DNA of 37,321 bases from JABMPO01 sp964539785 (GCA_964539785.1 CAZIJQ010000024.1:1-37321), one strand, 5' to 3'. Positions 7,793-16,683 are shown, numbered from the stretch's first letter. Numbers and translations: made by a program. Notes: a model not told the origin generated them from the letters alone.

Positions 7793-10207
7793 ATGTCATT
7801 AGGTCGTAAGATTTTTCTTGGAGTGATTGTAATAATTATTGTTATTGTTGTTGGAGCAGGTTTGTTTCTGCGTTCTTTAGCGTTAAAAGGTGTACCGGAA
7901 TATAACGGCACAATCCAACTGGCAAATTTAACCAGCGATGTTACAATACTGCGAGATGATTACGGTATTCCTCACATCTATGCCGAAAATGAGACTGATT
8001 TATACATTGCCACCGGATACTGCATGGCTCAAGACCGTCTCTGGCATATGGATTTGATCCGGCGGGCTACTACCGGACGACTATCAGAAATATTCGGTGC
8101 TGATATGATTGATGCCGATCATATGCTGCGAGCATTGCGGATTCCAGATAAATCAAGGCTGGTTCTGGTGCAAATGGAGCCACAACACTTGGCAGCTTTG
8201 GAAGCTTTCAGTTCTGGACTTAATCAATTTATTGAGACCCATCTGAACAAATTACCATTAGAATTTTCGATCCTCGGTTATCAACCGGAATTGTGGCGGC
8301 CGGAACATACGCTGAATTTGATTGGCTACATGGCCTGGGATCTGACCATGCCCTGGAGTATTGAAGTGGTTTTGCACAATATTCGAAAACGGGTAGGTGA
8401 ATCCAAATACAATCAATTGCTTCCTGATCTGGAATCCCAATCCAGCGTGGCCTATCCGGAATTTTCCGCTGTTCCGGCTGAGTTGGATTTTGACGATCTG
8501 TTGGTGAGCAAAACCCAGTCGCTGGAAGAACTGGGAATAACCGTTTTTCGGGGCAGCAATAATTGGGTTGTATCCGGGGAAAAGAGTGTTACCGGGATGC
8601 CATTGTTTGCCAACGATATGCACCTTGACTTTGGCTTACCGGGAATCTGGTACCAGGTGCACCAGGTTATCGAAGGTGAATTGAATGTAACCGGCGTTGC
8701 CCTGCCTGGGCAACCCTTTGTGGTCGCCGGCCATAATGACAGCATTGCCTGGGGAATGACCAACGTGATGGTGGACGACATGGATTTTTATTTGGAAAAG
8801 CTTAATCCGGACAATCAAAATCAATACGAATTCAATGGTGAATGGCGTGATCTGGAAATCCGTGAAGAAGTGATTAAGCTGAAAGACGGAACCACTGTTA
8901 CTCGGACCAATCGTTTCACTCATCGTGGTCCCATTGTGAATGGGTTTAAATCCGAAGCCGATGAAAGCGAACCAATTTCCATGCGTTGGATTGGTAATGA
9001 AATGAGTGATGAAGTCCGGACGCTTTACTTCTTGAATCGTGCTGCAAACTGGGAAGAATTTAAAAATGCCGTACGCACATTCGTGTCCGTTAGTCAGAAT
9101 ATCGCGTATGCCGATGTGCAGGGGAATATAGGATTATATTGCTGCGCTGGTGTGCCGATTCGCGAGGGCTGGAGTGGGATCGAACTGGTGCCAGGTGAAA
9201 CCGATCAATACGATTGGAAAGGCCTGGTGGCATTTGAGGATCTGCCCCACGAATATAATCCGGCCGTGGGTTATGTATCCTCAGCTAACAATAAATCAGT
9301 AAGCGATAGCGCTCAAACCCAGGTAGCCCAGTGGCCAGCGCTCCATTATCGTATCAACCGGATTCGGGAAATGCTGAATGAAAAGGAATTATTCTCAGCG
9401 GATGATTTCAAGCGGATGCATGCTGACAACAAATCGGCAATGGTTCAGGAATTGAAACCGATCTTTAATGAAAATATTATTTCGATTGCCGACATGAATA
9501 AATCTGAGAAATCAGCATTTGAATTATTGCAAAACTGGGATGGGACCTACCCTCGCAATAGTTCAGCAGCATTGATTTTTGAAGAAATGTATAATGTGCT
9601 GCTGGAAGTTGTCCTCAAAGATGAACTGGGCGATGAATTATTTCAAAAATATATTGGTACTAGTTATCTCTCACGATTTGCAATCAATGATATCAGCCGT
9701 AAACCATCCTCGCGCTGGTGGGACGATATTAATACTGATGACAAAATTGAAACTTTCTCCGATTGCATCCAGCAGAGCTTCCGCCGGGCTGTGGTTCAAT
9801 TAAGTGAGCGTTATGGGTCCAGGCCGGATAACTGGCGTTGGGGTGTTGCCCACACCTTGACTTTGGAGCATCCTATGGGCGGCGTTAAGATTCTGGACAG
9901 ACTTTTCAATTTTAATCGCGGACCATATGAAACAAAGGGTGCGTCCCACACTGTGGGACCCTATGCCTATTCATTCGAGAATCCTTACCATGTCAACCAC
10001 GGTGCTTCTCATCGTCATATTTATGATCCCAGTAATTGGGATAAATCCAGCTCGGTGATTCCCACCGGTGTGTGCGGTGTTCCTGCCAGCCCCCATTATT
10101 GCGATCAAACCGAGCTGTATCTGGCCAACGAATACCACAATGATTTTATAAGTCGTAATCTGGTGGAACAAAGTGCCCGCTATAAATTAGTACTGACAGG
10201 TAAATAG
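7793..10207 (+). CDS. Penicillin acylase family (S45) N-terminal-nucleophile amidase
   Basis: The 804-residue product has an N-terminal hydrophobic anchor (residues 5-29) and the S45 layout. The alpha region contains VTILRDDYGIPHIYAENETDLYIATGYCMAQDRLWHMDLIRR features. A spacer follows, then the autocatalytic cleavage site G-S-N-N-W-V-V-S-G, with Ser255 as the expected N-terminal nucleophile of the beta chain. Other beta-chain features are ANDMHLDFGLPGIWYQVH and the C-terminal NHGASHRHIYD. Length and order fit the family (penicillin G acylase, AHL acylase and relatives), which hydrolyses an amide bond in the periplasm. The substrate, whether N-acyl homoserine lactone, lipopeptide or something else, cannot be told from sequence. 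The start has a strong ribosome binding site (GGAGG, 6 nt upstream). It is divergent from the GH13 gene, and lgt follows on the same strand. Confidence 0.9.
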   Translation: MSLGRKIFLGVIVIIIVIVVGAGLFLRSLALKGVPEYNGTIQLANLTSDVTILRDDYGIPHIYAENETDLYIATGYCMAQDRLWHMDLIRRATTGRLSEIFGADMIDADHMLRALRIPDKSRLVLVQMEPQHLAALEAFSSGLNQFIETHLNKLPLEFSILGYQPELWRPEHTLNLIGYMAWDLTMPWSIEVVLHNIRKRVGESKYNQLLPDLESQSSVAYPEFSAVPAELDFDDLLVSKTQSLEELGITVFRGSNNWVVSGEKSVTGMPLFANDMHLDFGLPGIWYQVHQVIEGELNVTGVALPGQPFVVAGHNDSIAWGMTNVMVDDMDFYLEKLNPDNQNQYEFNGEWRDLEIREEVIKLKDGTTVTRTNRFTHRGPIVNGFKSEADESEPISMRWIGNEMSDEVRTLYFLNRAANWEEFKNAVRTFVSVSQNIAYADVQGNIGLYCCAGVPIREGWSGIELVPGETDQYDWKGLVAFEDLPHEYNPAVGYVSSANNKSVSDSAQTQVAQWPALHYRINRIREMLNEKELFSADDFKRMHADNKSAMVQELKPIFNENIISIADMNKSEKSAFELLQNWDGTYPRNSSAALIFEEMYNVLLEVVLKDELGDELFQKYIGTSYLSRFAINDISRKPSSRWWDDINTDDKIETFSDCIQQSFRRAVVQLSERYGSRPDNWRWGVAHTLTLEHPMGGVKILDRLFNFNRGPYETKGASHTVGPYAYSFENPYHVNHGASHRHIYDPSNWDKSSSVIPTGVCGVPASPHYCDQTELYLANEYHNDFISRNLVEQSARYKLVLTGK

Positions 10208-10223
10208 AAAACTCAAACAAGTG

Positions 10224-10250
10224 GCTGCTATCCTTGCGATGGATAGCAGC
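10224..10250. other. Perfect 10-bp hairpin between the acylase gene and lgt
   Basis: GCTGCTATCC at 10224-10233 pairs perfectly with GGATAGCAGC at 10241-10250 around a 7-nt loop, and two outer pairs (one G-T) can extend the stem. It starts 16 bp after the acylase stop and ends 20 bp before lgt. No U-run follows in either direction, so it is not a textbook intrinsic terminator. Attenuation, mRNA stabilisation of the upstream message, or weak termination are the options. Confidence 0.6.
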
Positions 10251-10270
10251 TAACGGATACAGAAATAATA

Positions 10271-11119
10271 ATGGAAAATTTTATTAGCTGGTGGCAGCAC
10301 CTGCCAGCGCAGATGGATCCGACCATTTTTTCGATCGGGAATTTCCCGATCCGCTGGTATGGTACCATGTATATTGCCGCTTTTATGACGGTTTATCTGT
10401 TAACTAATTGGCGTATTAAATTTGATCAATTGAATTATAACAAAGAATTTGTAAGCAATGTGATTACCTGGGCTATCCTCGGATTATTGCTGGGTGCCCG
10501 ATTTGGATATGTATTGTTTTATAATTTTGAATCATTCCTGAGTGATCCATTGAGTATCATTTCACCATTTGCACGGGTCCGAGGCGAATTAAAATTCACC
10601 GGTATTGCTGGTATGTCTTATCACGGAGGAGTAATCGGGATAGTGATAGCCTGGTATTTGTTTGCCCGGAAAAGTAAAATGTCGATTTTTAAAATTGCCG
10701 ATTTGATTATCCCGGCGGCTCCCCTGGGATTTACCTTTGGACGGCTAGGTAATTTCATTAATGGTGAATTATATGGTCGTGTCACAGAATCGGCTATGGG
10801 TATGTATTTCCCCTCAGCCATGGATGGGCTACTGCGCCATCCTTCGCAATTATATGAGGCATTTTTTGAAGGGCTGGTTTTATTTGCTATTGTCTGGCCC
10901 CTGCGTAATAAGAAGCTCTTCACCGGTTTCATTTCCGGATTATACATATTTGGCTATGGCTTTTTCCGTTTCTTCATTGAGTTTTATCGCCAACCTGATG
11001 AGCATCTTGGTTTTGTCCTGGGATCCTTATCCATGGGGCAGGTACTCTGCATCGCAATGATGATTGGTGCGGCGGTATTGTGGTATATTGCTAAGAGGGC
11101 GGAAAGACCTTCCGATTAA
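10271..11119 (+). CDS. lgt: Prolipoprotein diacylglyceryl transferase
   Basis: The 282-residue product has about seven membrane helices and the Lgt signatures. They are the N-terminal PIRWYGTMYIAAF, the essential His in MSYHGGVIG near residue 118, and FGRLGNFINGELYGR near 156-170. A conserved HPSQLYEAFFEG and the late RFFIEFYRQPDEHLG segment are also present. It transfers diacylglycerol from phosphatidylglycerol to the lipobox cysteine of prolipoproteins in the inner membrane, the first step of lipoprotein maturation. A client with a lipobox, the YtcJ-like amidohydrolase, is encoded in this window. Length and motif order are normal. No clear Shine-Dalgarno sequence is seen before the ATG. Confidence 0.97.
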   Translation: MENFISWWQHLPAQMDPTIFSIGNFPIRWYGTMYIAAFMTVYLLTNWRIKFDQLNYNKEFVSNVITWAILGLLLGARFGYVLFYNFESFLSDPLSIISPFARVRGELKFTGIAGMSYHGGVIGIVIAWYLFARKSKMSIFKIADLIIPAAPLGFTFGRLGNFINGELYGRVTESAMGMYFPSAMDGLLRHPSQLYEAFFEGLVLFAIVWPLRNKKLFTGFISGLYIFGYGFFRFFIEFYRQPDEHLGFVLGSLSMGQVLCIAMMIGAAVLWYIAKRAERPSD

Positions 11120-11190
11120 GATTCTTGCTCCCGAACTGATTACGCCCTAACTTCAACCGACTTTAATACTTGTAGGCGTTTGAAATTGCT

Positions 11191-12534
11191 ATGGATAATA
11201 GAATCAAAAAGATAATTAAGCGGGATGGGCGGACAGTCCCCTTTGATACCGATAAAATTGTCAGCGCGGTTTATAAGGCTGCCCTGGAAGTAGGTGGTCG
11301 CGATCGGGAAATGAGTGAGGATATTGCCCGAAAAGTAGTCCGCCTATTGAACGAATACTATACGCCATCCCATATTCCGCTGGTGGAAGAAATTCAGGAT
11401 ATTACCGAAAAAGTCTTAATTGAGAATGGTAATGCCGCAACCGCCAAAGCCTATATTCTTTACCGTGATTACCGTCGCCGCGAGCGCCATCGCCGGTCTG
11501 AAAGACGCAGCAAGGAACATTCCCTGCCCTATAAGATGATTCTGGAAACCCTGATTTGGAATATTGATCACAATTGTGAGACGACGGATAAATTAAATCA
11601 GCGGATTCGGGAAAACAGCTTTCCAGACCTGGTTAAAGAAGCGGATCAGATTTATGATACCAGTTTATTGGAAGCCGCCCAGGCGATAGCCAATGAAAAG
11701 GACGAATTACGCTTGATCATCGTAGCCGGACCATCGTCATCCGGGAAGTCCACTACCACCGCAAAATTATCAGCTAATCTGAACCGGTTGGGTATTGATA
11801 CGGTGCCGTTGAACCTGGACCATTATTTCTTTAATCTGGAAATGCATCCCAAAGATGAGCATGGCGATTATGATTTTGAACAACCGGTAGCTCTGGATAT
11901 ATCCCTTATCAATAATCATCTTGAACAATTAATTGGCGGCCATACGATTCAAATGCCCCGTTATGATTTTAGCCAGGGCAAGCGTTTTACTAATGGCGAG
12001 AAAATATCGATTGAGCCGGGTCAGGTAATCTTACTCGATACCCTGCATGGACTCCATGAGCCCATGACCCGCAGTATTCCGGATAGTGCCAAATTCAAGA
12101 TTTATATTGAGACGATCGCTCAGTTGCGAGACTCGGCAGGACAATGGGTTCGCTGGGCTGATATCAGGCTGTTGCGCCGAATGGTGCGCGATAATGAGCA
12201 ACGAGCTTATGATCCCATTAAAACAGTCGGTCACTGGCATTATGTTCGTCGCAGCGAACTCAAGCATATCATCCCATTTATCCACAGTGTAGATTTTATA
12301 TTGAATGGCTCCCTGCCCTATGAACTGCCATATATGAAAAAGCATCTGTTTCATTATCTCCCTGCCATTATTGAATCCTGGGAGCATGATCCCGCCCGCC
12401 GGGATGCATTTATCCGGGCTGAAAGGATATATAAATTATTATCTAAAATTGATCAATATGATGATGAATCGATCCTGCCACCGGATTGTTTGTTACGAGA
12501 ATTTATTGGCGGTAGTGTGCTTAAGCTGCATTGA
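11191..12534 (+). CDS. ATP-cone / uridine-kinase-like fusion (nucleoside kinase)
   Basis: The 447-residue cytosolic product has two parts. Residues 3-95 form an ATP-cone: IKKIIKRDGRTVPFDTDKI at the start and NAATAKAYILYRDYRRRERHRR at the end, as in ribonucleotide reductases and NrdR. From about 165 there is a P-loop kinase of the uridine kinase/phosphoribulokinase class, with Walker A GPSSSGKST near 180-188, PLNLDHYFF, the substrate-side PRYDFSQGKRF and ILLDTLHGLH. A phosphotransfer to a nucleoside or similar small molecule, gated by ATP or dATP bound to the cone, is the natural reading but is inference. Related uridine-kinase-like proteins elsewhere carry TGS domains. The arrangement here instead uses the nucleotide-sensing cone. 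The ATG lies 71 bp after lgt, and AGGCG upstream is a distant possible ribosome binding site. Confidence 0.8.
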   Translation: MDNRIKKIIKRDGRTVPFDTDKIVSAVYKAALEVGGRDREMSEDIARKVVRLLNEYYTPSHIPLVEEIQDITEKVLIENGNAATAKAYILYRDYRRRERHRRSERRSKEHSLPYKMILETLIWNIDHNCETTDKLNQRIRENSFPDLVKEADQIYDTSLLEAAQAIANEKDELRLIIVAGPSSSGKSTTTAKLSANLNRLGIDTVPLNLDHYFFNLEMHPKDEHGDYDFEQPVALDISLINNHLEQLIGGHTIQMPRYDFSQGKRFTNGEKISIEPGQVILLDTLHGLHEPMTRSIPDSAKFKIYIETIAQLRDSAGQWVRWADIRLLRRMVRDNEQRAYDPIKTVGHWHYVRRSELKHIIPFIHSVDFILNGSLPYELPYMKKHLFHYLPAIIESWEHDPARRDAFIRAERIYKLLSKIDQYDDESILPPDCLLREFIGGSVLKLH

Positions 12535-12731
12535 GCGTTAAGTAATCAGTAATAAGTGAGAAACGTGAGTTGGCCTGCGGCCAGTAAGAGGTGTGAGATA
12601 TATGCAATTTGTAATAAGTAATCAACAATAAGAATTCTGTGAAATACGTGTAATCTGTGGCTTTGGAAGTTTTTGTTTTTATCCTTTAAATATTTTTTCT
12701 CTGTGATCTCTGCGTCTCTGTGGCTTGGTGT
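12535..12731. repeat. Intergenic low-complexity repeat-like stretch between convergent genes
   Basis: This 197-bp gap between convergent stop codons contains no gene. It holds a run of near-repeats of the type AGTAATCAGTAATAAGT (12540-12557, again about 12611-12625), a hairpin TGGCC-TGC-GGCCA at 12571-12583, and a block rich in CTCTG and TCTGTGG units (12645-12655 and 12698-12724). From memory, such phrases recur as dispersed intergenic repeats in several environmental phyla. I cannot test copy number here. Confidence 0.5.
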
Positions 12732-13943
12732 TTAGCTCTTTTTTGCTTTTTTCAATCTTAAGACCGTAATCTCATTTGGAATCCCAAGTCGCAATGGCGG
12801 TCCCCAATAACCAGTGCCGACATTGACATATATCCAGGTACCGTTATGATTGTGTAGTCCGGCCACGTAGGGATGGGCTTGTTTCACGGCCAAATGGAAC
12901 GGTTTGAATTGTCCCCCGTGGGTGTGCCCGGAAAGCTGCAGGTCGACTCCCAGCCGACTTGCTTCGTAGATACTGGCAGGTTGGTGGGCTAATAAAATTT
13001 TAACTGAATCGGCAGGTGCACCAGCCAGAGCTTTGGTTGGATCAGTTTTATGATCGGGCTGCATTCGACCTGCTTCCAGGTCGGTAACGCCAGCCACGGT
13101 CAGTGTCGCACCATTGATATTGATCAGCCGATGCTCATTTACCAAATTAGTCAAACCGATCCGCTCGGTTTCTTTCAACCAATACTCGACCCCGGAATAA
13201 TATTCATGATTCCCAGTGATAAAGAATTTGCCGAGCGGTGCCTGTAAATCGGCTAATGGTGCCACATCGTTTGATAAGTAACTGACTGAGCCATCCACCA
13301 GATCGCCGGTGAGGGCAATCAGGTCAGGCTTAAGTCCGTTCACCTGATCGGTAATCTGCTGAACGAAATCGCGCTTGATAGTAGGTCCCACGTGAATATC
13401 GGATATCTGGACGATCCGCAATCCTTCCAATTGGTCCGGCAGTTTATCAATTGGCACATCTACTTCGATTACATCCGGCTTACGCCGAGCCTGAAAAAAT
13501 CCATAGGCGGTGAATCCACTGGTGAGACTTATCAGTCCCAGATTCATGGCGGTGATAATAAACTGGCGCCGGCTGGGATCGCTGGTTGATACCATTTCAC
13601 TGCCTGTTAAACCCCGTAACCAACCAGCAATTTTAGTACCGCTGAACCAGATGCCCCAGCCCAGATCACGGGCGACAACGACCATCAGGGTCATAACAAA
13701 AAAACCCAGACTGGTGTAACCGATCCATGATATGAGATCAGTGAAACGGTTTTCTACGCCGTTGAAACGCATAACAGGTCCCGCGATTGATAGCAATGCC
13801 AAGACCGCAATCAGTAACCAGAGCGCCACAGTCCAGGGCGTACTAAGTCCCAGGGCTGGGATAATCCGCAGGCCAACGTAGCCGTGGATCAATCCCAGAA
13901 CTGCCAGTACCACTATTAGAAATATCATCGGTGTTCTTTGCAT
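12732..13943 (-). CDS. Membrane-anchored metallophosphoesterase (YkuE/YaeI-like)
   Basis: The 403-residue product has about four N-terminal membrane helices (residues 5-27, 35-57, 68-92 and 126-148), followed by a calcineurin-like phosphoesterase domain. Its metal-binding motifs are all present: QISDIHVG near 178-185, TGDLVDG near 212-218, TGNHEYY near 241-247, LLAHQP near 313 and LSGHTHGG near 332-339. Related YkuE/YaeI proteins act on membrane-associated phosphoesters such as UDP-diacylglucosamine or lipid phosphates. The exact substrate is not readable from sequence. It is the last gene of a four-gene minus-strand run after tetR, the MBL-fold gene and the SDR gene, with 41 bp to the SDR gene. 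It is therefore probably under the same TetR operator. Confidence 0.85.
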   Translation of the reverse strand: MQRTPMIFLIVVLAVLGLIHGYVGLRIIPALGLSTPWTVALWLLIAVLALLSIAGPVMRFNGVENRFTDLISWIGYTSLGFFVMTLMVVVARDLGWGIWFSGTKIAGWLRGLTGSEMVSTSDPSRRQFIITAMNLGLISLTSGFTAYGFFQARRKPDVIEVDVPIDKLPDQLEGLRIVQISDIHVGPTIKRDFVQQITDQVNGLKPDLIALTGDLVDGSVSYLSNDVAPLADLQAPLGKFFITGNHEYYSGVEYWLKETERIGLTNLVNEHRLININGATLTVAGVTDLEAGRMQPDHKTDPTKALAGAPADSVKILLAHQPASIYEASRLGVDLQLSGHTHGGQFKPFHLAVKQAHPYVAGLHNHNGTWIYVNVGTGYWGPPLRLGIPNEITVLRLKKAKKS

Positions 13944-13984
13944 TTATTTTTGAATTCAAGCTGCATTTAATGATAAGAAGCGGA

Positions 13985-14884
13985 TTAAGTTTCCAAGTTG
14001 AAATTGACACCGGTGAGTTTTTCCGAAGCTTCCCAAAGTGCGGCCGCATCAGCTTCATCATAAGAAGCTTCATTGGACTCCACTTTCACTGCTTGGCCGC
14101 GCCAACCGCCCCAGTTTTTGGGACCATAATATTCGCCTCCCTGTACATCCATGGCAACTGCAGCACGATTTGTGGGTAAGGCACCCATATATGGTGATTG
14201 CGCGAATAATTTGTTACCTAACATGAATGTGTTGGAATATTTCTGTAGGTTTGTGTTAGTCCAGCCGGGATGAGCGGCAACGGCTATGGCATCGATTTTA
14301 AATTGTTCAAATTTACGTTGAAGTTCGTAGGTGAAAAGCAGGTTGGATAACTTCGCCAAACCGTAAGCCCCCATTTTTTGATAACCTTTTTCCGCATTCA
14401 GGTTTTCCGGGTCGAATTTCCCCCATTTATGGGCCATGCTGGCAACATTAACGACTCGGGCACCAGCTGCATTTTTGATCAGCGGTAACAGAGCCCCGGT
14501 AAGCGCGAAATGTCCCAAGTGATTGGTACCGAACTGCATTTCAAAGTCATCGGCGGTTTTATGATGTTCTGGTAGAGCCATGACGCCAGCATTATTGGCC
14601 AGGATATCCAGGCGATCATATTTGGAGCTGAAATCGTTGGCAAATTTGTTAACTGATTTCAGGCTGGCCAGGTCCAGTTCCAGCAATTCCAATTTGGCCT
14701 TGGGGTTGGTGGTGCGGATTTCGCTTGCTGCCGACTGTGCTTTTCCCGGGTTTCGGCAGGCCATTACGACAGTTGCGCCATTAGTGGCGAAAGTACGGGC
14801 GGTTTCCAGTCCGATACCGCTATTGGCGCCGGTAACAATGGTTATTTTTCCAGTCAAGTCCGGTATTTTAAAATTTAGTTCCAT
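13985..14884 (-). CDS. Short-chain dehydrogenase/reductase (retinol-dehydrogenase-like)
   Basis: The 299-residue cytosolic NAD(P)-dependent oxidoreductase has the classical SDR motifs. They are TGANSGIG near residues 18-25, ACRNPGKA, LDLASLKSV, the NNAG motif near 95-98, the catalytic Ser in NVASMAHKWG near 147, and YGLAK near 173-177. The ACRNPGKA segment after the second strand, with its Arg, resembles NADP-preferring retinol-dehydrogenase-like SDRs. The substrate is unknown. It starts 8 bp after the MBL-fold gene, so the two are almost certainly co-transcribed. Together with the TetR operator upstream, this suggests a small lipid or xenobiotic response unit, which is inference. Confidence 0.9.
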   Translation of the reverse strand: MELNFKIPDLTGKITIVTGANSGIGLETARTFATNGATVVMACRNPGKAQSAASEIRTTNPKAKLELLELDLASLKSVNKFANDFSSKYDRLDILANNAGVMALPEHHKTADDFEMQFGTNHLGHFALTGALLPLIKNAAGARVVNVASMAHKWGKFDPENLNAEKGYQKMGAYGLAKLSNLLFTYELQRKFEQFKIDAIAVAAHPGWTNTNLQKYSNTFMLGNKLFAQSPYMGALPTNRAAVAMDVQGGEYYGPKNWGGWRGQAVKVESNEASYDEADAAALWEASEKLTGVNFNLET

Positions 14885-14892
14885 GAGTAATC

Positions 14893-16020
14893 CTATTTTT
14901 CAGTTGAATTTTGGGTATCTGGTATGAACTGTTGCCACCAGTACTTGTTTTTATATTGAGCAGGGTTTACAATTTCGCCGATCAGTGGGGTAATCAGGTT
15001 GGTTGAATTTATGGCAGCATCTTTTATCAATTCTTCGGCCGGGGAGTACCAACTGTGAAGCGCCAGGTCAAAGGTAGCCCAATGGATTGGTACCAGTTGG
15101 TCTCCTTTTAATTGCTGGTGGATTTTAACGGCATTTACGGGTCCGGCATGGATCGAGCCCCAGGCATCGTCGTAAGCGCCGATCTCAATAAATGTTAGAT
15201 TGAATGGACCATATTGCTGACCGATTTCGGCCATTTCTGGTGTCAGTCCCGTATCACCGCTGAAAAATACGCGCTGATTTTTACCGATAATAGACCAGGA
15301 TGTCCAGAGGGTCATATCCCGGTCCAGCAGGCTACGGCCTGAAAAGTGACGGGCTGGTGTGGCGACTATTTTCAACCCTGTTAGATCGAGTTCATCCCAC
15401 CAGTTCATTTCAATAATTTTTTCACCAGTAACGCCGCAATCACGCAATCGGCGGCCAACGCCAATCGGAACGAGAAATACCAGTTCGCGATTTGAAAGGG
15501 CTCTAATGACCGCTTTATCAAGGTGGTCAAAATGGTCGTGGGAGATCAAAACAGCATCGGCTTCGGGCAAATTTTCGATTTCAATCGGAGTTGGCTGGAA
15601 ACGTTTGGGTCCAGCCCACTGTACCATAGACGACCGCTTCGACAACATGGGATCAATTAATAACCGTTTTCCTTCAATTTCGAGAATCACGGAGGAATGC
15701 CCCAGCCAGGCGAAGCGCAGGTCTGTAGACGGTGCTTGATCAAATTGGTCTGTAATTGATATTACCGGTAATGGTTTGACCGGATATTTATCTGGTACAC
15801 CACCGCGAATAAACTTAATGGAGGTTTTTAGCATATTGATAAAATTAAGTTCATCGGAGGGCAAGCTATTGAAAAACTTACGACCTTTGTAATTAGCAGC
15901 ATTTTCAGCTGTTGTTGTCGACACCAGCATCCGAGCTCGGTACTGTCGGATTCCTAAAGCCGACAGCCAGCTCGCAGCTAGTAGCATTATAATAAGTAGC
16001 ATCAATTTCCTTTTATTCAT
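14893..16020 (-). CDS. MBL-fold hydrolase, NAPE-PLD-like
   Basis: The 375-residue product has an N-terminal hydrophobic segment (residues 6-22, signal or anchor) and a metallo-beta-lactamase fold. Features are FAWLGHSSVILEIEGKRLLIDPM near 103-125, the zinc motif HDHFDHLD near 158-165, TPARHFSGR near 220, FFSGDTGLTPEM near 253 and PIHWATF near 312. This pattern is that of the UlaG/NAPE-hydrolysing phospholipase D-like branch, in which LGHSSVLL and ARHFSGR are typical. A phospholipid or other phosphodiester substrate is plausible. An 18-bp operator copy lies 11-28 bp upstream of its start, inside the 46-bp gap after tetR. No strong Shine-Dalgarno sequence is seen. Confidence 0.85.
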   Translation of the reverse strand: MNKRKLMLLIIMLLAASWLSALGIRQYRARMLVSTTTAENAANYKGRKFFNSLPSDELNFINMLKTSIKFIRGGVPDKYPVKPLPVISITDQFDQAPSTDLRFAWLGHSSVILEIEGKRLLIDPMLSKRSSMVQWAGPKRFQPTPIEIENLPEADAVLISHDHFDHLDKAVIRALSNRELVFLVPIGVGRRLRDCGVTGEKIIEMNWWDELDLTGLKIVATPARHFSGRSLLDRDMTLWTSWSIIGKNQRVFFSGDTGLTPEMAEIGQQYGPFNLTFIEIGAYDDAWGSIHAGPVNAVKIHQQLKGDQLVPIHWATFDLALHSWYSPAEELIKDAAINSTNLITPLIGEIVNPAQYKNKYWWQQFIPDTQNSTEK

Positions 16021-16030
16021 AATGTAAATC

Positions 16031-16048
16031 TGATTGAGTAGTCACTCA
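16031..16048. promoter_or_regulatory. TetR-type operator upstream of the MBL-fold gene
   Basis: The 18-mer TGATTGAGTAGTCACTCA occurs here and again at 16634-16651 over the tetR start. The core TGAGT-AGTC-ACTCA is an inverted repeat with 5-bp arms. A repeated palindrome at the promoter of the regulator and at the next gene is the classic picture of TetR autoregulation plus control of its target. Binding by this TetR is inference. Confidence 0.8.
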
Positions 16049-16066
16049 GTGTTCATGTAAATTTTT

Positions 16067-16648
16067 TTATGTCTTATGGCAGTCCCAGAAACATTCCCAG
16101 GCTTGTTCAATGAAAGCATTGTCACTGCGCAATTCCGGTTTCTGCCAGATCAATTCCACCAATCCAAGGATTAGATAATAAAAATTATTCATGTGCAGGT
16201 CGATGGGAACATCTTTTAGAATACCGGCATCAATTGCAACCTGAATCGACTGAATCATTTGGTCGGTCATATCTAGAATTGCACGATCTTCTTTGATTTT
16301 ATTCTCGAATGGTGAATTATGAATCTGCTGGACAAATTTAAATTTGTGGGGTTGGTCCACACCATATGTCCAGACATTGGACCAGATCAGGCGGAATTTT
16401 CCTTCCGGCGATTTGACCTTGTCCAGGCCGGTCATCATGACCTGAAAGAATTCTAACTTAGTCTCCAGGAATAGGGTGTAAATCAGTTCTTCCTTGGTTT
16501 TGAAATAGTGGAAAAGAATTCCTGCTGAAACACCAGCCGCTTTCGAAATGGCTGAAGTCGGTGTAGCATGGAAGCCCTGCTCCACAAACAGGTGCAATGC
16601 TGAATCCAATATTTTGGCTCTTTTATCGATATGTGATTGAGTAGTCAC
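16067..16648 (-). CDS. TetR/AcrR family transcriptional regulator
   Basis: The 193-residue product has the TetR helix-turn-helix at residues 10-55. AKILDSALHLFVEQGFHATPTSAISKAAGVSAGILFHYFKTKEELI contains the conserved G-F-x-x-T, A-G-V-S-x-G and Y-F-x-x-K-E-E-L residues. The C-terminal ligand domain gives no ligand clue. The only in-frame start that keeps the helix-turn-helix is GTG at 16648, because a TGA stop lies immediately upstream. There is no Shine-Dalgarno sequence. A near-consensus promoter places the transcript start about one base before this GTG, so the mRNA looks leaderless. The operator palindrome covers the start codon itself. It heads the run MBL-fold gene, SDR gene, phosphoesterase gene. 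Confidence 0.92.
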   Translation of the reverse strand: MTTQSHIDKRAKILDSALHLFVEQGFHATPTSAISKAAGVSAGILFHYFKTKEELIYTLFLETKLEFFQVMMTGLDKVKSPEGKFRLIWSNVWTYGVDQPHKFKFVQQIHNSPFENKIKEDRAILDMTDQMIQSIQVAIDAGILKDVPIDLHMNNFYYLILGLVELIWQKPELRSDNAFIEQAWECFWDCHKT

Positions 16649-16651
16649 TCA
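16634..16651. promoter_or_regulatory. TetR-type operator covering the tetR start codon
   Basis: This is the second copy of the 18-mer TGATTGAGTAGTCACTCA. The palindrome is longer here, TTGAGT-AGTC-ACTCAA at 16637-16652 with 6-bp arms. It overlaps both the predicted transcription start near 16649 and the GTG start codon at 16648-16646. A bound regulator would block initiation, giving tight negative autoregulation. Confidence 0.82.
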
Positions 16652-16655
16652 ACAA

Positions 16656-16683
16656 TTTATAAACAATAGAGCACAATTGTCAA
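16656..16683 (-). promoter_or_regulatory. Sigma70-type promoter of tetR
   Basis: On the minus strand there is a perfect -35 TTGACA (16683-16678), a 16-bp spacer and a -10 TATAAA (16661-16656). The expected start, about 7 nt downstream, is at 16649 plus or minus one, next to the GTG start codon. Confidence 0.7.
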
